The notes beneath the pieces were generated by a model, which was not told the origin of the DNA, made no database searches, and saw nothing but the letters and a program-made list of their open reading frames with translations. Shown piece by piece: positions 1 to 10,766 of a stretch of 64,000 bases of DNA. The position numbers and the translations under genes are program-made. The stretch's first letter is position 1. Each line of letters starts with the position of its first letter. Source of the stretch: Burkholderia oklahomensis C6786 (lineage in GTDB: Bacteria > Pseudomonadota > Gammaproteobacteria > Burkholderiales > Burkholderiaceae); NCBI RefSeq assembly GCF_000959365.1, contig NZ_CP009556.1, positions 496,001 through 560,000 of the forward strand, written 5' to 3'.

Positions 1-3000
1 CGGGCGAACGCTTCGTCGCTGCCCGCGAACACATCGGGGCCGTACGTGTCGAGCCCGCTGCTGCCGATCAGATAGATCGTCGGCTGGAAGTGCTCGGCGA
101 CCGCCTTCATCAGCTCGGCCGTGATCCCGCGCGCGCCGCCGAATGCGACGACGACCGAATCGGGATCGAGCCGCGCGAAGCCGTCGGCGGGCAGCTCGCC
201 CGCGTCGCGCGTCACGCGCGGCGTCAGACGCCGGCCGCCGCACAGCGCGACGACGGGCAGCAGATGCTGCGCGCCGCTCTCGCGCTCGGCCTGCGCGACG
301 CCTTGCCGGATGTCCGCGTCGTCCGTCAGCACGACGAGCGAGCGCGCATGCGGCAGCTCGATCGCGAGCGCCTTCACGAGGCCCGTGAACATCCCCGCAT
401 CCGGATGCAGCACGTCGTCCTTCACCGCGTCGAGCAGCAGCGCGATGAACGAGCCCTGCTGCGCGACGCCGTCGTAGCACTGCTTGAGCGCGAGGAACGC
501 GAGGTCGTGCAGCTTCAGCAGCCCGGGCGACGGCGCGGACAAACGATCCGGCTCGAGCGCGCTCGTGTGCAGCGACGTCAGCAGCCGCAGGTGACGCGCG
601 CCCGCTGGAATCAATCCTTGCAGCGCGGCTTCGCCGAGCGTGTCGACGACGGCGAGCCGCGCGCGCGAGAACGTCGTCGCGCGAGTGGACAGCACGAGCA
701 GATCGGCGGGCAGCATGCCGATGCCGTCGAGCAGCTCGGGCGCGTCGGTCACGACGACGCTGCCCGCGGGCAGATACGCGATCGCGCCCGCGCCGGCATG
801 CCACGGCGTTTCCTGCAGATCGATCCGATATCGGGCGACGCCGAGCGGCTCGCCGTCGGCGGCGACGTCGGTCGCCTTCAGCGTGGCGGGGATCGGCACG
901 CGCTTCTCGGTCGACGCGCCGGCGGCGGACGGCACGACAGGCGCCGGCGTTTCCGCCCGGACATCCGTCGCGATCGGCGCAACGGGCTGCGATGACGATG
1001 CGGATACCGAAGCAAATGCCGGCGGCGATGCCGAAAGGTGAGAAGAAACGGGAGCCGACGAAGACGGCGCCGAAGCCGCCGCCGACGTGCCGGGCGCATC
1101 CGGAACGGCATGCGTGCGCGTGCTTTCGCCGCTTGCCGGCGGCGCGTTGCGATCGATGCGCAAGCCGAAGCGCACCCGATCGCGATCGTTGCCGAACGCG
1201 ACCGACGCGGCGTCCTCGCCGCCGACGAGCGCGCGCAGCACCGCGAGCGCGCCGTCGGCGCCGGCGTACGTGACTTCGCGGCCGTCGGCATCGCGCAGCG
1301 CGCGTTGCGGCGCGCAAGCGTCCGCGAACGCGCGGCCGCTCTCGACCCACGCGAGCACCGGCAGCCCGGCCGCGTCGGCCTGCGCTTTGGTCGTCACCGC
1401 GAACAGCACGATTCCTTCGGCGAGCAGCCGGTCGAACGCAGGCTGCACTTCGTCGGCCGAGTTGCCGTTGATGCCGCCGACGATCACCATGTCGAGCTCG
1501 CCGCTTCTCAGGAAGCGCGACGCGACTTCGAACGCGGCGAGCGTCGACGCGTGCCCGGCGTCGACCGTCATGTTCATCCCGTGCAGATCGTGATAGTTCG
1601 CGACGCGCGCGGGAATCACGTTCGGCATCATGCCGGGAAACGAGTTTTCGGTCGTCGGCGGCACGAGGCGCTTCGTCTTTTCGGCGACGCGCGCGAGCGC
1701 ATCGTCTAGCGCCGGACGCGACGCGTCGTCGACGCTCGCGCGCACGGCGGTCGCGATGTCGTCGAGATAGCAGCGGCTCGCGTACAGCGCGGCGTTGCGC
1801 GTCGGCCCCATGTGGCCCATCACGACGCCGATCGCGTTCGCATGCGCGCCCCAGTAGTCGCGCAACTGCTCGCGCATGTCGTGCGCGGCGTCGAGCGCCA
1901 TCAACTGGCAGCGGTCGAGCGCGCGCAGCACCGCGGGCGGCATCCGCACGCGATCGAAGCTCGGCAGCGGATACGTGAGGCCGAAGCTCGCGCCGGGCGC
2001 GGCGCCCGCGCCGTTCAGCCACGCGGCGATCGCGTCGCGGCCGCCGAGCCCGGGAAATTTCGCGGACCAGCCGACGATCGCGAGAGGCTCGCGATTGACG
2101 CGCGCGGCAGGCTTCGACGCGCGCAGGTCCGGCCGATGCTCGCCGACGATCAGATGGCCGTTCGTGCCGCCGAAGCCGAAGCCCGACACCGCGGCGACGC
2201 GCGCCGCATCGGTCTTGCGCGGCCAGTCGACGGCTTGCGTCGGAATCGTGAAGCCGCTCGCGCCGATGTCGAATTCTTGCGGCGGCTCGGAGAAACGATG
2301 CTGCGGCGGAATGCGGCCGTGCTCGAGCGCGAGCAGCACCTGGATCAGCGACACGACGCCCGCCGCCCAGCCGGTATGGCCGACGAGCGACTTGTTCGAC
2401 GTCACGTACACCGGCCGGTCGCGCTTCGGCATGTCGCGCAGGCTCTGGAATTCGGCGAGATCGCCCGCGGGCGTGCCCGTCGCGTGCGCGACGACCCAGT
2501 CGACCGCGTCCTTCGGCACGTCGGTCTGCCGGTACGCGCGATCGATCGCGATGCTCTGGCCGGCCGAGTTCGGCGCGTAGATCGCCTTGCCCTTGCCGTC
2601 CGACGACGAGCCGAACGCCTTCAGCACGCCGAGCACGCGGTCGCCGTCGGCGAGCGCGCGCTTCAGGCGCTTCAGGATCACGACGCCCGCGCCGTCGGCG
2701 AACAGCACGCCGTCGCACGCCTTGTCGAGCGGCCGCACTTCGCCGCTCTTCGACAGCCCGTGCAGCTTCGAGAACAGGATCGAGCCGCGCGGCGCGAGCG
2801 CGAACGCGCCGCCGCACGCGACGACGTCGTGCTTGCCGGCGAGCAGGCTCTTGATGCCGAGGTCGACCGAATAGAGCGACGACGAGCACGCGGTGTCGAC
2901 CATCATGTATTCGGCGTCGTCGGGCAGCACGCCGCGCATCGCATTCAGGCCGACGCGATGCGGGAAGAACTCGGACAGCTCGCCCGTGCCGCGTGCGTAA

Positions 3001-4763
3001 CGCGCGCGCAGCACGGCGTCGATCTGCGCGATGCGGCGCTCGCGCTCGTCGGGCGGCGCGCCGGCTTCGCCGAGCGCGTCGCGCAGCCGCGCGCGCATCG
3101 CCGCGAGCACCATCCCTTCTTCGAGGTGCTGACTGCCGTCCGCCGTGTAGCCGACGAGAAACGACGTGCGGTCGCCCGCACGAACGCGCACGCCGTCGAG
3201 CGCCTGGCGCAACGAATGGCGCAGCCAGAGCGTCGTCAGCTCGTCGGGCGCGGCGGCCGCTTCGATCTCGGCGCGCAGGCGGGCCTCGGGCTCGAAGCGT
3301 TCGATGAACACCGAGCGCGACTGATAGCTCTTGTCCTCCGCCGACGGATCCGGCGAATAGAACGATCGGTAATCCCAACGATCGGGCGGCACGTTGCCGA
3401 ACAGCTCGGGGCCGTTCAGCAGCGCCTGCCAGAACGCTTCCGGATCGCTCGCGCCGGGCAGCGCGACGCCCATGCCGACGACGGCGATTTCGTCGGCGTC
3501 GTCTTCGAGCGCGCCTTCGGCGCCGGGCGCGCCGGTTGCGTCGGCCGACACCGCGGGGCGTGCGCCGCGCGCGTTCGATGCGTTCGCATTCGCGTTCTCG
3601 TTCGCGAGCGCCGCCGCGACGGAGGAAGAAGGCAACGATGCGGCGATGCTCGCATCCGCCCGGGCCGAAGCGGCTGACGGCGCCGGGTAAGCCGCGTGCG
3701 CGCCGGATGCCGATGCGGCCGGCGCATGCGCCGCGGCTGAATCGGTCGACGGCGCGGGCACATGCGCGCTCATGGCATTTTGCGCGACCGCTGATGCGGC
3801 CACGGTTCCGGCAACGTCGGCACCGTGCTTCGCCGCGTGCGCGCCGAAGCCCGCATCATGCGGCGCGGCCGACGTAGCCGGCACAGCCGCGACGCCAGCG
3901 CTCGCCCGGCTCGAAAACGCGGTCGACAACGGCGCGGCATCGCCATTCGGCGCGGAGGAATCCGCCGCCGCGCGCCACTCGCGCCGCGGCGACAACGCCT
4001 CGCTGCACAGCGACAGTCCGCCGTCCGCGACGATCACCTGCCCGGTGATCCAGCGCGCCGCGTCCGACGCGAGGAACAGCACGACATCCGCGAGATCCTC
4101 GGCGGTCGCGAGGCGGCCGAGCGGCGTCGCCGCGATGCTCGAGCGCTTCGTGTTGTCGGGATCGGGAAACTGCGCGGCGACGTCGCCGTCGATCAGCGTC
4201 GACGACGCGCCGTTCACGCGAATCCCGAGGCTCGCGTACTCGACGGCCAGATAGCGCGTCAGCGATTCGAGCGCGGCCTTCGCGGTGCCGACGACGAGAT
4301 AGTTCGCCGGTACGAGCGTCGAGCCGACCGACGACACGTTGACGATCGCGCCGCCGCCCGCGCGCGCCATCAGCCGCGCGGCGCGGCGCGCGCACCAGAA
4401 CGCGCCTTTCAGATTGGTGTCGAGCGCGCGGTCGAAATGCGCGGCCTCGATGTCGTCGACGGGCAGCAGCGCACCCGACGCCGCGTTGTTGACGAGGATG
4501 TCGAGCTTGCCGTACTTCGCTTCGATTTCGTCGAACATCCGCTCGACCTGCGCCGGCTGCGCGACCGACGCGCGCACGACATCGACCGTCGCGCCGAGCG
4601 CACGCAACTCGGCCGCGGTCTCTTTCGACGCGTCGAGCGAATGAAAGAAATTGACGATGACATGCGCGCCTTGTTCGGCAAAGCGGCGGCAGATCGCCTT
4701 GCCGACATTCTTTGCCCCGCCCGTCACCAGAACCCGTTTCCCCTTCAGATAGGAATTCGACAT
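1..4763 (-). CDS. Iterative PKS/lipid-synthase-like megasynthase, SDR-KS-CLF-KR (3' part beyond window)
   Basis: About 1587 codons are open in one frame and run off the left edge. Residues 1-250 form a short-chain dehydrogenase domain (VLVTGGAKNVGKAI near the start, NNAA later). An Ala/Ser-rich linker follows, containing an Asn-Ala repeat. Next is a ketosynthase with DTACSSS (Cys near residue 626), HATGT and the SNKSLVGH motif, so it looks catalytically complete. A second KS-like domain follows in which the Cys motif is replaced by VDAGHAS (near residue 1070), as in chain-length factors. After another linker comes a ketoreductase-like Rossmann motif (VVVAFGGARGIT, near 1533). A KS followed by a CLF-like domain and a separate AT protein recalls PUFA-synthase and secondary-lipid-synthase families. 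It lies 102 bp downstream of the AT-ACP gene and is probably co-transcribed. The product is unknown to me. The start at 4763 lacks a strong ribosome site. Confidence 0.85.
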   Translation of the reverse strand, partial: MSNSYLKGKRVLVTGGAKNVGKAICRRFAEQGAHVIVNFFHSLDASKETAAELRALGATVDVVRASVAQPAQVERMFDEIEAKYGKLDILVNNAASGALLPVDDIEAAHFDRALDTNLKGAFWCARRAARLMARAGGGAIVNVSSVGSTLVPANYLVVGTAKAALESLTRYLAVEYASLGIRVNGASSTLIDGDVAAQFPDPDNTKRSSIAATPLGRLATAEDLADVVLFLASDAARWITGQVIVADGGLSLCSEALSPRREWRAAADSSAPNGDAAPLSTAFSSRASAGVAAVPATSAAPHDAGFGAHAAKHGADVAGTVAASAVAQNAMSAHVPAPSTDSAAAHAPAASASGAHAAYPAPSAASARADASIAASLPSSSVAAALANENANANASNARGARPAVSADATGAPGAEGALEDDADEIAVVGMGVALPGASDPEAFWQALLNGPELFGNVPPDRWDYRSFYSPDPSAEDKSYQSRSVFIERFEPEARLRAEIEAAAAPDELTTLWLRHSLRQALDGVRVRAGDRTSFLVGYTADGSQHLEEGMVLAAMRARLRDALGEAGAPPDERERRIAQIDAVLRARYARGTGELSEFFPHRVGLNAMRGVLPDDAEYMMVDTACSSSLYSVDLGIKSLLAGKHDVVACGGAFALAPRGSILFSKLHGLSKSGEVRPLDKACDGVLFADGAGVVILKRLKRALADGDRVLGVLKAFGSSSDGKGKAIYAPNSAGQSIAIDRAYRQTDVPKDAVDWVVAHATGTPAGDLAEFQSLRDMPKRDRPVYVTSNKSLVGHTGWAAGVVSLIQVLLALEHGRIPPQHRFSEPPQEFDIGASGFTIPTQAVDWPRKTDAARVAAVSGFGFGGTNGHLIVGEHRPDLRASKPAARVNREPLAIVGWSAKFPGLGGRDAIAAWLNGAGAAPGASFGLTYPLPSFDRVRMPPAVLRALDRCQLMALDAAHDMREQLRDYWGAHANAIGVVMGHMGPTRNAALYASRCYLDDIATAVRASVDDASRPALDDALARVAEKTKRLVPPTTENSFPGMMPNVIPARVANYHDLHGMNMTVDAGHASTLAAFEVASRFLRSGELDMVIVGGINGNSADEVQPAFDRLLAEGIVLFAVTTKAQADAAGLPVLAWVESGRAFADACAPQRALRDADGREVTYAGADGALAVLRALVGGEDAASVAFGNDRDRVRFGLRIDRNAPPASGESTRTHAVPDAPGTSAAASAPSSSAPVSSHLSASPPAFASVSASSSQPVAPIATDVRAETPAPVVPSAAGASTEKRVPIPATLKATDVAADGEPLGVARYRIDLQETPWHAGAGAIAYLPAGSVVVTDAPELLDGIGMLPADLLVLSTRATTFSRARLAVVDTLGEAALQGLIPAGARHLRLLTSLHTSALEPDRLSAPSPGLLKLHDLAFLALKQCYDGVAQQGSFIALLLDAVKDDVLHPDAGMFTGLVKALAIELPHARSLVVLTDDADIRQGVAQAERESGAQHLLPVVALCGGRRLTPRVTRDAGELPADGFARLDPDSVVVAFGGARGITAELMKAVAEHFQPTIYLIGSSGLDTYGPDVFAGSDEAFA
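1037..1054 (-). repeat. Origin-type iteron inside the megasynthase gene
   Basis: Reverse strand CTCCCG-TTTCTT-CTCACC, followed by TTT as in the origin consensus: all fixed positions match. It lies in a Ser/Ala-rich linker of the megasynthase, where codon choice is free. Confidence 0.7.
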
Positions 4764-4865
4764 AAATCGCAGTGGTCAGGATTACCAAACATTCGGACGA
4801 GACTTTCCGTCTGATCCGGCCCTCTCCTCTCGTTTTTCTCGTGGCGCGCGGTGCGTGCGCGGCGC

Positions 4866-6425
4866 TCAGCTCATGACGAGCGCCGCCGCCTTGCCCTGGT
4901 GCTCATGGACGAAGTCGACGATCTGCCCCATCGCCTTGAAGTCGCCGGCGCGGAAGTTCGCCGGCAGCGGCGGCAGCCCGTAGCGGGCGCTGATCCGCTG
5001 GATGATCTCGGTCTGCTTGACCGAGTCGATCCCGAGCTCCGCTTCGAGCTCGACCGTCTCGGTGAACACTTCGACCGGATACTCCATCGCCTCCGCGTAG
5101 ATCGCGACGAGCTCGGTGAAGAGCCGGTCGCGCGGCACGGGCGCGGTCGGAGCCGCGGCGGGTGCGGCGGCCGCGACGGGCACGGCCGGTGCTTGTGCGG
5201 CGGGCGCGACGGGCGCGGCCGGTGCCTGCGCGACAGGCGCGGCCGGCGCGAAACCGGCCGCGCCGCCGCGTTCGGTCACGATTTGCGGCGCGGGCGTCGC
5301 CTGCAGCCCCCGCGCGTCGAAGTAACGCTTGAGCTCGCCCTTGATCTTGTCGACGATCCCCGGACCACTGTTGCGCCAGAACTCGTCGAAATCGAGTTGC
5401 AGATGGCTTGCGCGAATGTCGTCGTTCATGACACTACCCCCATTGAAATATGCGAGAACGTTCTCCAGGCCGCCGAGTTCGCCTCCCACGCTCGACACGC
5501 CCGAAAAGGTCTTGATGGCGCCGGGCCCCAGCGCGCGCACCGCGATCTTGCTGAGCGCGTTCAGCGCACCGCACTCGACGAGCGCGCCGATGCCGGCCGC
5601 TTTCAGTCTTGCGACCCCATCTCCGAACCGGACCGGCAGCACGAGATGGCGCGCGAGACACGCGCCGAGATCGTCGGCCGCCGCGTAATAGCGATTCAAT
5701 ATCGGTGAATAAACCGGATATTCGAGCGCTTTGTTTTTATAAGCTTTCAGACGTCGCCCGAATTCGATCCGCGCATTTTCCAGATCGTCGTGATGAAATG
5801 CGTAAGGCGAATTCAATATTTGCGCGGAGATATTATTCCGAGCGCAATAGGCCGAGAATTCATCGACGCATTCTTGCGCACCCGATACGACGGTCTGCGA
5901 CGCATGATTTTCGACCGCGATCCGCACGCGCCCCTTGCGTTCTTCGGGCGCGCCGCTAAAGCACGCGGCGAGATGCGCGCGCACCGCGTCGGGCGACGCG
6001 GACACGGCCGCCATCCGGCCGTCGGCGGGCGCGGCCGCGCGCAACGCGTCGATCCGGTCGCAGACGATGTCGGCGCCTTCCTCGATCGAGAACGCACCGC
6101 CGCACACGAGCGCGGCGATCTCGCCGAAGCTGTGTCCGACGAGCACGTCGGGCCGCACCGCGTGCGCGCGCAGCGCCTCGAAGTACGAGACGGACGTCGC
6201 ATAGATCGCGAGCTGCAGCAGGTCCGGCGCGTATTGCAGGAGGTCCTCGACGCCGATGTGCTCGTCCCGCAGCGTCGCGAGCAGCGGACGGCGCAGCCGC
6301 CGGACGGACACGGCATCGATGGCCTGCATCGCCTGCTGCACCACGGGATACGCGCCGCTCAACGCCCGCGTCGCGCCCGCATAGAATGCGCCTTGCCCGG
6401 GAAACAGAAATGCAACTTGCACCAT
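4866..6425 (-). CDS. Acyltransferase-ACP didomain protein of the lipid/polyketide synthase
   Basis: 519 aa. The N-terminal part is a malonyl-CoA:ACP acyltransferase fold with FPGQG near residue 10 and the nucleophile motif GHSFGE near residue 99. An Ala/Pro-rich linker follows. The C-terminal 80 residues are an acyl carrier protein with the phosphopantetheine site LGIDSVKQTEI. The AT loads extender units and the ACP carries the chain, so this is the trans-acting AT partner of the SDR-KS-CLF-KR protein encoded downstream, much as PfaB partners PfaA/PfaC. The start at 6425 (MVQVAFLFPGQG) is preceded by AAAGG at suitable spacing; a start 24 nt upstream is possible. It is the first gene of a leftward operon. 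Confidence 0.88.
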   Translation of the reverse strand: MVQVAFLFPGQGAFYAGATRALSGAYPVVQQAMQAIDAVSVRRLRRPLLATLRDEHIGVEDLLQYAPDLLQLAIYATSVSYFEALRAHAVRPDVLVGHSFGEIAALVCGGAFSIEEGADIVCDRIDALRAAAPADGRMAAVSASPDAVRAHLAACFSGAPEERKGRVRIAVENHASQTVVSGAQECVDEFSAYCARNNISAQILNSPYAFHHDDLENARIEFGRRLKAYKNKALEYPVYSPILNRYYAAADDLGACLARHLVLPVRFGDGVARLKAAGIGALVECGALNALSKIAVRALGPGAIKTFSGVSSVGGELGGLENVLAYFNGGSVMNDDIRASHLQLDFDEFWRNSGPGIVDKIKGELKRYFDARGLQATPAPQIVTERGGAAGFAPAAPVAQAPAAPVAPAAQAPAVPVAAAAPAAAPTAPVPRDRLFTELVAIYAEAMEYPVEVFTETVELEAELGIDSVKQTEIIQRISARYGLPPLPANFRAGDFKAMGQIVDFVHEHQGKAAALVMS

Positions 6426-7012
6426 GTGATTGCCTTTACCCACCACCAACGCCGAACGGCCCGATGTCGATCGGTCGAGAATTCGTCTCCTCAGCCTCCT
6501 GCTGAATATTTATTCGATTACGCATCGCGCCGGCGATATGCAATCCTTAAATCCAATAATGCATTGACGTAAAGTAACACGCGTGCTTACACACCTATGT
6601 TCGCCAAACTACATATCTTCTGAGCGCATTTACGCATCGAATAGGCATGACATCGCGCCGCGCCGATCCGAATCGAAAGTCAATTTCGCGGCACTGTTTG
6701 TTAAAAATGTTGAATTAAACGACTGAAAATCGATATTCACGCGCGGCGCCGCCGATTGGCGGCCGTCGCGATCGAATCGGCGCGCGCCGGCAGGCGTCCG
6801 CGTGCGCGATGCTCCCGCACGCGCCGCCGCGCCGCTCCACGAGCCCTGCGCCCGCCTTCGTGCCGCCTCCCCGCCGCATTCCGCGACATTCGAACCCTAT
6901 TTCGCAACAATCCGGCGAAATTCACACGCGCCGGAACCTTGCCGACTCTGAAACCCGCGCGCCGGTATACTTGGATACTTTGCCTTTCCGCAGCCCCCCA
7001 ACCCGCCGCCTC
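6426..7012. other. Divergent intergenic region between synthase operon and hpnN
   Basis: 587 bp with no convincing gene. The stretch 6500-6730 is clearly AT-richer than the surrounding coding DNA, as expected for the regulatory region of the leftward synthase operon. I cannot assign a particular promoter or operator. The part nearest hpnN is GC-rich and has no clear ribosome site. Confidence 0.6.
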
Positions 7013-9646
7013 ATGCTGACTTCCGTCCTCGTTCGACTCGTCGCCTGGTCGGTGCGGCGCCCTATCTGGGTCGTCGTGCTGTCGCTCGTCGTCGCCGCGC
7101 TCAGCAGCGTCTATGTCGCACACCATTTCAAGATCAACACCGACATCAGCAAGCTCGTCGAGAACGACCCGCAATGGGCCGCGCTCGGCAACGCGATCGA
7201 CGGCGCGTTCCCGCAGCGCAGCCAGACGATCCTCGCCGTCGTCGAGGCGCCCGCGCCCGAATTCGCGACCGCCGCCGCCGATGCGCTCGCCGACGGCCTG
7301 CGCCGCGAAACCGAAGCGGGCCGCATCGGCCAGGTGTCCGAGCCCGGCGGCGGCCCGCTCTTCGAGCACAACGGCCTGCTGTTCCTGCCCGAACAGGACG
7401 TCGCGACGACGACCGCGCAGCTCGCGAGCGCGCGGCCGCTCATCAACGTGCTCGCGAAGGATCCGAGCATCACCGGCCTCGCGACGACGCTGTCGACGAC
7501 GCTCGGCGTGCCGCTGCAGTCGGGCCAGGTCAAGCTGTCCGGGATGGCGAAGCTGCTCGCGCGCAGCGCGGCGACCGTCGACGACGTGCTGGCCGGCAAG
7601 CCGGCCGCGTTCTCGTGGCGCGCGCTCGTCGACGCCGACGCGGCCCGCGAGCCCGCGCGCGCGTTCGTGACCGTGCAGCCCGTCGTCAACTACGGCGCGC
7701 TGAAGGCGGGCGAGCAGACCTCCCGGACGATCCGCGCGACCGCGCAGGCGCTGCAGCTCGACAAGCGCTTCGGCGCCGTCGTGCGGCTGACGGGCGAGCA
7801 GCCGCTCGCCGACGAGGAGTTCGCATCGGTCGAAGACGGCGCGGCCGTCAACGGCATCGCGACGCTCGCGATCGTGCTCGTGATCCTGTGGGTCGCGCTG
7901 CGCTCGAAGCGGATGATCGCGTCGGTGTTCGTCACGCTGTTCGTCGGCCTCGTCGTCACGGCCGCGCTCGGGCTGATGATGGTGGGCTCGCTGAACATGA
8001 TCTCGGTCGCGTTCATGGTGCTGTTCGTCGGCCTCGGCGTCGACTTCGCGATCCAGTACGGCGTGAAGTATCGCGAGGAGCGCAACCGCGATCCGAATCT
8101 CGAGCACGCGCTCGTCGGCGCCGCGCATGCGATGGGCATGCCGCTCACGCTCGCGACGGCGGCCGTCGCCGCGAGCTTCTTCTCGTTCCTGCCGACCGCG
8201 TACCGCGGCGTGTCGGAGCTCGGCCTGATCGCGGGCGTCGGGATGTTCGTCGCGCTCTTCACGACGATGACGCTGTTGCCCGCGCTCATCAGGCTGTTCG
8301 CGCCGCCCGGCGAGCGCAAGCCGCCCGGCTTTCCGCGCCTCGCGCCCGTCGACGACTATCTCGACCATCATCGCAAGCCGATCCTGATCGGCACGCTCGC
8401 CGTCGTGATCGGCGCGCTGCCGCTCCTCGCGCACCTGCGCTTCGACTTCAGCCCGCTGCATCTGAAGGACCCGGGCAGCGAATCGATGGCGACGCTGCTC
8501 GCGCTGAAGGATTCGCCGGAAGCGTCGATCAACGACGTGTCGATGCTCGCGCCGTCGCTCGCGGCCGCCGACGCCGCCGCGAAGCGTCTCGAAGCGCTGC
8601 CGGAAGTCGGCCGCACGACGACGCTGTCGACGTTCATCCCCGACGCGCAGCCGCCGAAGCTCGCGACGATCGCCGCGACCGCGCGCGAGCTGCTGCCCGC
8701 GCTCACGCAGCCGGCCGCGGCGCCCGTGCCCGACGCGCAGCGCGTCGCGGCATTGAAGCGCGCGTCGAACCTGCTCGAATACGCGTCCGAAGACTATCCG
8801 GGCCCGGGCGCGGCGGCCGCGAAGCATCTGTCCGAATCGCTCGCGAAGCTCGCCGCCGCCGACGGCGCGACGCGCGACCGCGCGGAACACGCGTTCTCCG
8901 CGCCGCTGAAGATCGCGCTGAACCAGCTCGCGATGCTGCTGCAGCCGTCGGAGATCACGCGCGAGAACCTGCCGCCGCAGATCGTGCGCGACTGGATCGC
9001 GCCGGACGGCCGCGCGCTCGTGCAGATTTCGCCGAAGGTGCCGAAGGGCGTCGATCCCGGCGACGACGCGATGCTGCGCCGCTTCGCGCAGGCCGTGAAG
9101 GCGGCGGAGCCGGGCGCGATCGGCGGCCCGATCTCGATCCTGCACTCGGCCGACACGATCATCCACGCGTTCCTGCAGGCGGCCGCGCTGTCGGTCGTGT
9201 CGATCACGGTGCTGCTGTGGATCACGCTGCGCCGCTTCGGCGACGTGCTGCGCACGCTCGTGCCGCTCCTCGTGTCGGGCGTCGTGACGCTCGAGCTGTG
9301 CGTGCTGTTCGGAATGCCGCTCAACTTCGCGAACATCATCGCGCTGCCGCTGATGCTCGGCGTCGGCGTCGCGTTCAAGGTGTATTTCGTGATGGCATGG
9401 CGCGCGGGCCAGACGGGCCTGCTGCAGTCGAGCCTCACGCACGCGGTGCTGTTCAGCGCCGCAACGACGGCCACCGCGTTCGGCAGCCTGTGGCTGTCGC
9501 ATCATCCGGGCACGGCGAGCATGGGGCGCCTCCTCGCGCTCGCGCTGTCGTGCACGCTGATCGGCGCCGTCGTGTTCCAGCCCGTGCTGATGGGCAAGCC
9601 GCGCACGAAGCGCGTGACGAATCAATCGCAAGGAATCGATGAATAA
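7013..9646 (+). CDS. hpnN: HpnN-type hopanoid RND transporter
   Basis: 877 aa. An N-terminal transmembrane segment (about residues 10-32) is followed by a large periplasmic domain, a block of membrane helices in the middle ([15 protein letters not shown] onward, with [13 protein letters not shown]), a second periplasmic domain and a C-terminal helix block with [15 protein letters not shown]. This is the MMPL/RND layout of HpnN, which moves hopanoids from the inner to the outer membrane. The ATG at 7013 opens directly onto the first membrane segment; upstream in-frame codons encode Pro/Arg-rich sequence and were left out. Its stop codon overlaps the start of the mlaA-like gene, so the two are co-translated. 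Other hopanoid genes lie at 16.6-20.5 kb on the opposite strand. Confidence 0.92.
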   Translation: MLTSVLVRLVAWSVRRPIWVVVLSLVVAALSSVYVAHHFKINTDISKLVENDPQWAALGNAIDGAFPQRSQTILAVVEAPAPEFATAAADALADGLRRETEAGRIGQVSEPGGGPLFEHNGLLFLPEQDVATTTAQLASARPLINVLAKDPSITGLATTLSTTLGVPLQSGQVKLSGMAKLLARSAATVDDVLAGKPAAFSWRALVDADAAREPARAFVTVQPVVNYGALKAGEQTSRTIRATAQALQLDKRFGAVVRLTGEQPLADEEFASVEDGAAVNGIATLAIVLVILWVALRSKRMIASVFVTLFVGLVVTAALGLMMVGSLNMISVAFMVLFVGLGVDFAIQYGVKYREERNRDPNLEHALVGAAHAMGMPLTLATAAVAASFFSFLPTAYRGVSELGLIAGVGMFVALFTTMTLLPALIRLFAPPGERKPPGFPRLAPVDDYLDHHRKPILIGTLAVVIGALPLLAHLRFDFSPLHLKDPGSESMATLLALKDSPEASINDVSMLAPSLAAADAAAKRLEALPEVGRTTTLSTFIPDAQPPKLATIAATARELLPALTQPAAAPVPDAQRVAALKRASNLLEYASEDYPGPGAAAAKHLSESLAKLAAADGATRDRAEHAFSAPLKIALNQLAMLLQPSEITRENLPPQIVRDWIAPDGRALVQISPKVPKGVDPGDDAMLRRFAQAVKAAEPGAIGGPISILHSADTIIHAFLQAAALSVVSITVLLWITLRRFGDVLRTLVPLLVSGVVTLELCVLFGMPLNFANIIALPLMLGVGVAFKVYFVMAWRAGQTGLLQSSLTHAVLFSAATTATAFGSLWLSHHPGTASMGRLLALALSCTLIGAVVFQPVLMGKPRTKRVTNQSQGIDE

Positions 9647-10649
9647 GATGCGAATTACCGCGTCGGCGCTCGCCGCCTGCCTGCTCGCGAGCGGCTGCGC
9701 GACCGGCCCCAATCGCCACCCCGGCGACCCGCTCGAACCGATGAACCGCGCGGTCTTCAAGTTCAACGACGCGGTCGATTCGACGATCGCCGTGCCGATC
9801 GCGAAGGGCTATCAGAAGGTGACGCCGACGCCGCTGCGCACGGCGATCAGCAATTTCTTCTCGAACCTCGGCGATCTCGGCAACATCGCGAACAACCTGT
9901 TGCAGCTCCGGATCACCGACGCGACGCAGGACGTGATGCGCGTCGCGATGAACTCGGTGTTCGGCGTCGCCGGGCTGATCGACGTCGCGACGCTCGCCGG
10001 GCTGCCGAAGCACCACCAGGATTTCGGGCTCACGCTCGCACGCTGGGGCGTGCCGGCGGGCCCGTATCTGGTGCTGCCGGTCTTCGGGCCGAGCTCGTTC
10101 CGCGACGGCGTCGGCCGCGCGGTCGACGTCCGCTTCAATCTGCTGAACTACATCGAGCCCGCCGCGCGCAATCCGATGTATATCGCGCAATTCATCAGCG
10201 CGCGCTCGGATCTGCTCGCCGCAACCGACCTGCTGCAGCAGGCCGCGCTCGACAAGTACTCGTTCGTCCGTGACGCGTACGTGCAGCAGCGCCGCTCGCT
10301 CACGTATCACGGCAGGAGCGACGAGGAATCGCTGCCGAACTACAACGAACCCGGCGGCGAGCCGGCGGACGGCAAGGGAGGCAGCGCGCCGGGCGGCTTG
10401 CCGCAGTATGAGGATCCGGGCGACGGCGCAAGCGGGATGCCGTCGGGCGGCGCGCAAGGCGGCGGGCGTGAGCCGGCCGGGCTGCCGCAGTATCGGGATC
10501 CCGGCGATGCCCACGCGAGCGGCGGCGCGGCGGAGCCGGCGGCGGCGTCCGCTCCCGCGTCTGCTTCGGCGGCCGCGCCCGCATCGGCGGCTTCTTCCGC
10601 AGCGCCGGCATCCGCGCCGGACGCGAAGTCTCCGTCGACGACGAACTGA
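9639..10649 (+). CDS. mlaA: MlaA/VacJ-family outer-membrane lipoprotein
   Basis: 336 aa. It has a lipoprotein signal peptide with lipobox LASGC around residues 16-20, then a VacJ/MlaA domain ([46 protein letters not shown]). MlaA removes phospholipid from the outer leaflet of the outer membrane; next to hpnN it may accept hopanoid lipids, which is inference. The C-terminal tail carries three near-repeats ([27 protein letters not shown]) and then a long Ala/Ser/Pro-rich stretch that is not part of the core fold. It overlaps hpnN by 8 bp. Confidence 0.9.
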   Translation: MNKMRITASALAACLLASGCATGPNRHPGDPLEPMNRAVFKFNDAVDSTIAVPIAKGYQKVTPTPLRTAISNFFSNLGDLGNIANNLLQLRITDATQDVMRVAMNSVFGVAGLIDVATLAGLPKHHQDFGLTLARWGVPAGPYLVLPVFGPSSFRDGVGRAVDVRFNLLNYIEPAARNPMYIAQFISARSDLLAATDLLQQAALDKYSFVRDAYVQQRRSLTYHGRSDEESLPNYNEPGGEPADGKGGSAPGGLPQYEDPGDGASGMPSGGAQGGGREPAGLPQYRDPGDAHASGGAAEPAAASAPASASAAAPASAASSAAPASAPDAKSPSTTN

Positions 10650-10672
10650 CGCACGCCCCGCCCATCGACACA

Positions 10673-10700
10673 GCGGCCGTCTCGAATCCGAAACGGCCGC
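10673..10700. terminator. Hairpin between convergent mlaA-like and CMD genes
   Basis: GCGGCCGT and ACGGCCGC form an 8-bp stem, extended inward by TCG/CGA. It starts 23 bp after the mlaA stop. No long T-tract follows, so termination strength is uncertain. Confidence 0.5.
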
Positions 10701-10766
10701 CGTTGTCTTGCCCGGATGCGACGAACGCGCGCCGCCTGTCGCATCGTTCCTTCGTTTTTCCTCCGG

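Noticed and set aside
6737..9766. A 1009-codon open frame on the strand opposite hpnN
   Set aside because: Its translation is Arg/His/Asp-rich with no recognisable domain; it mirrors the strong codon bias of hpnN, whose membrane transporter sequence is clear.
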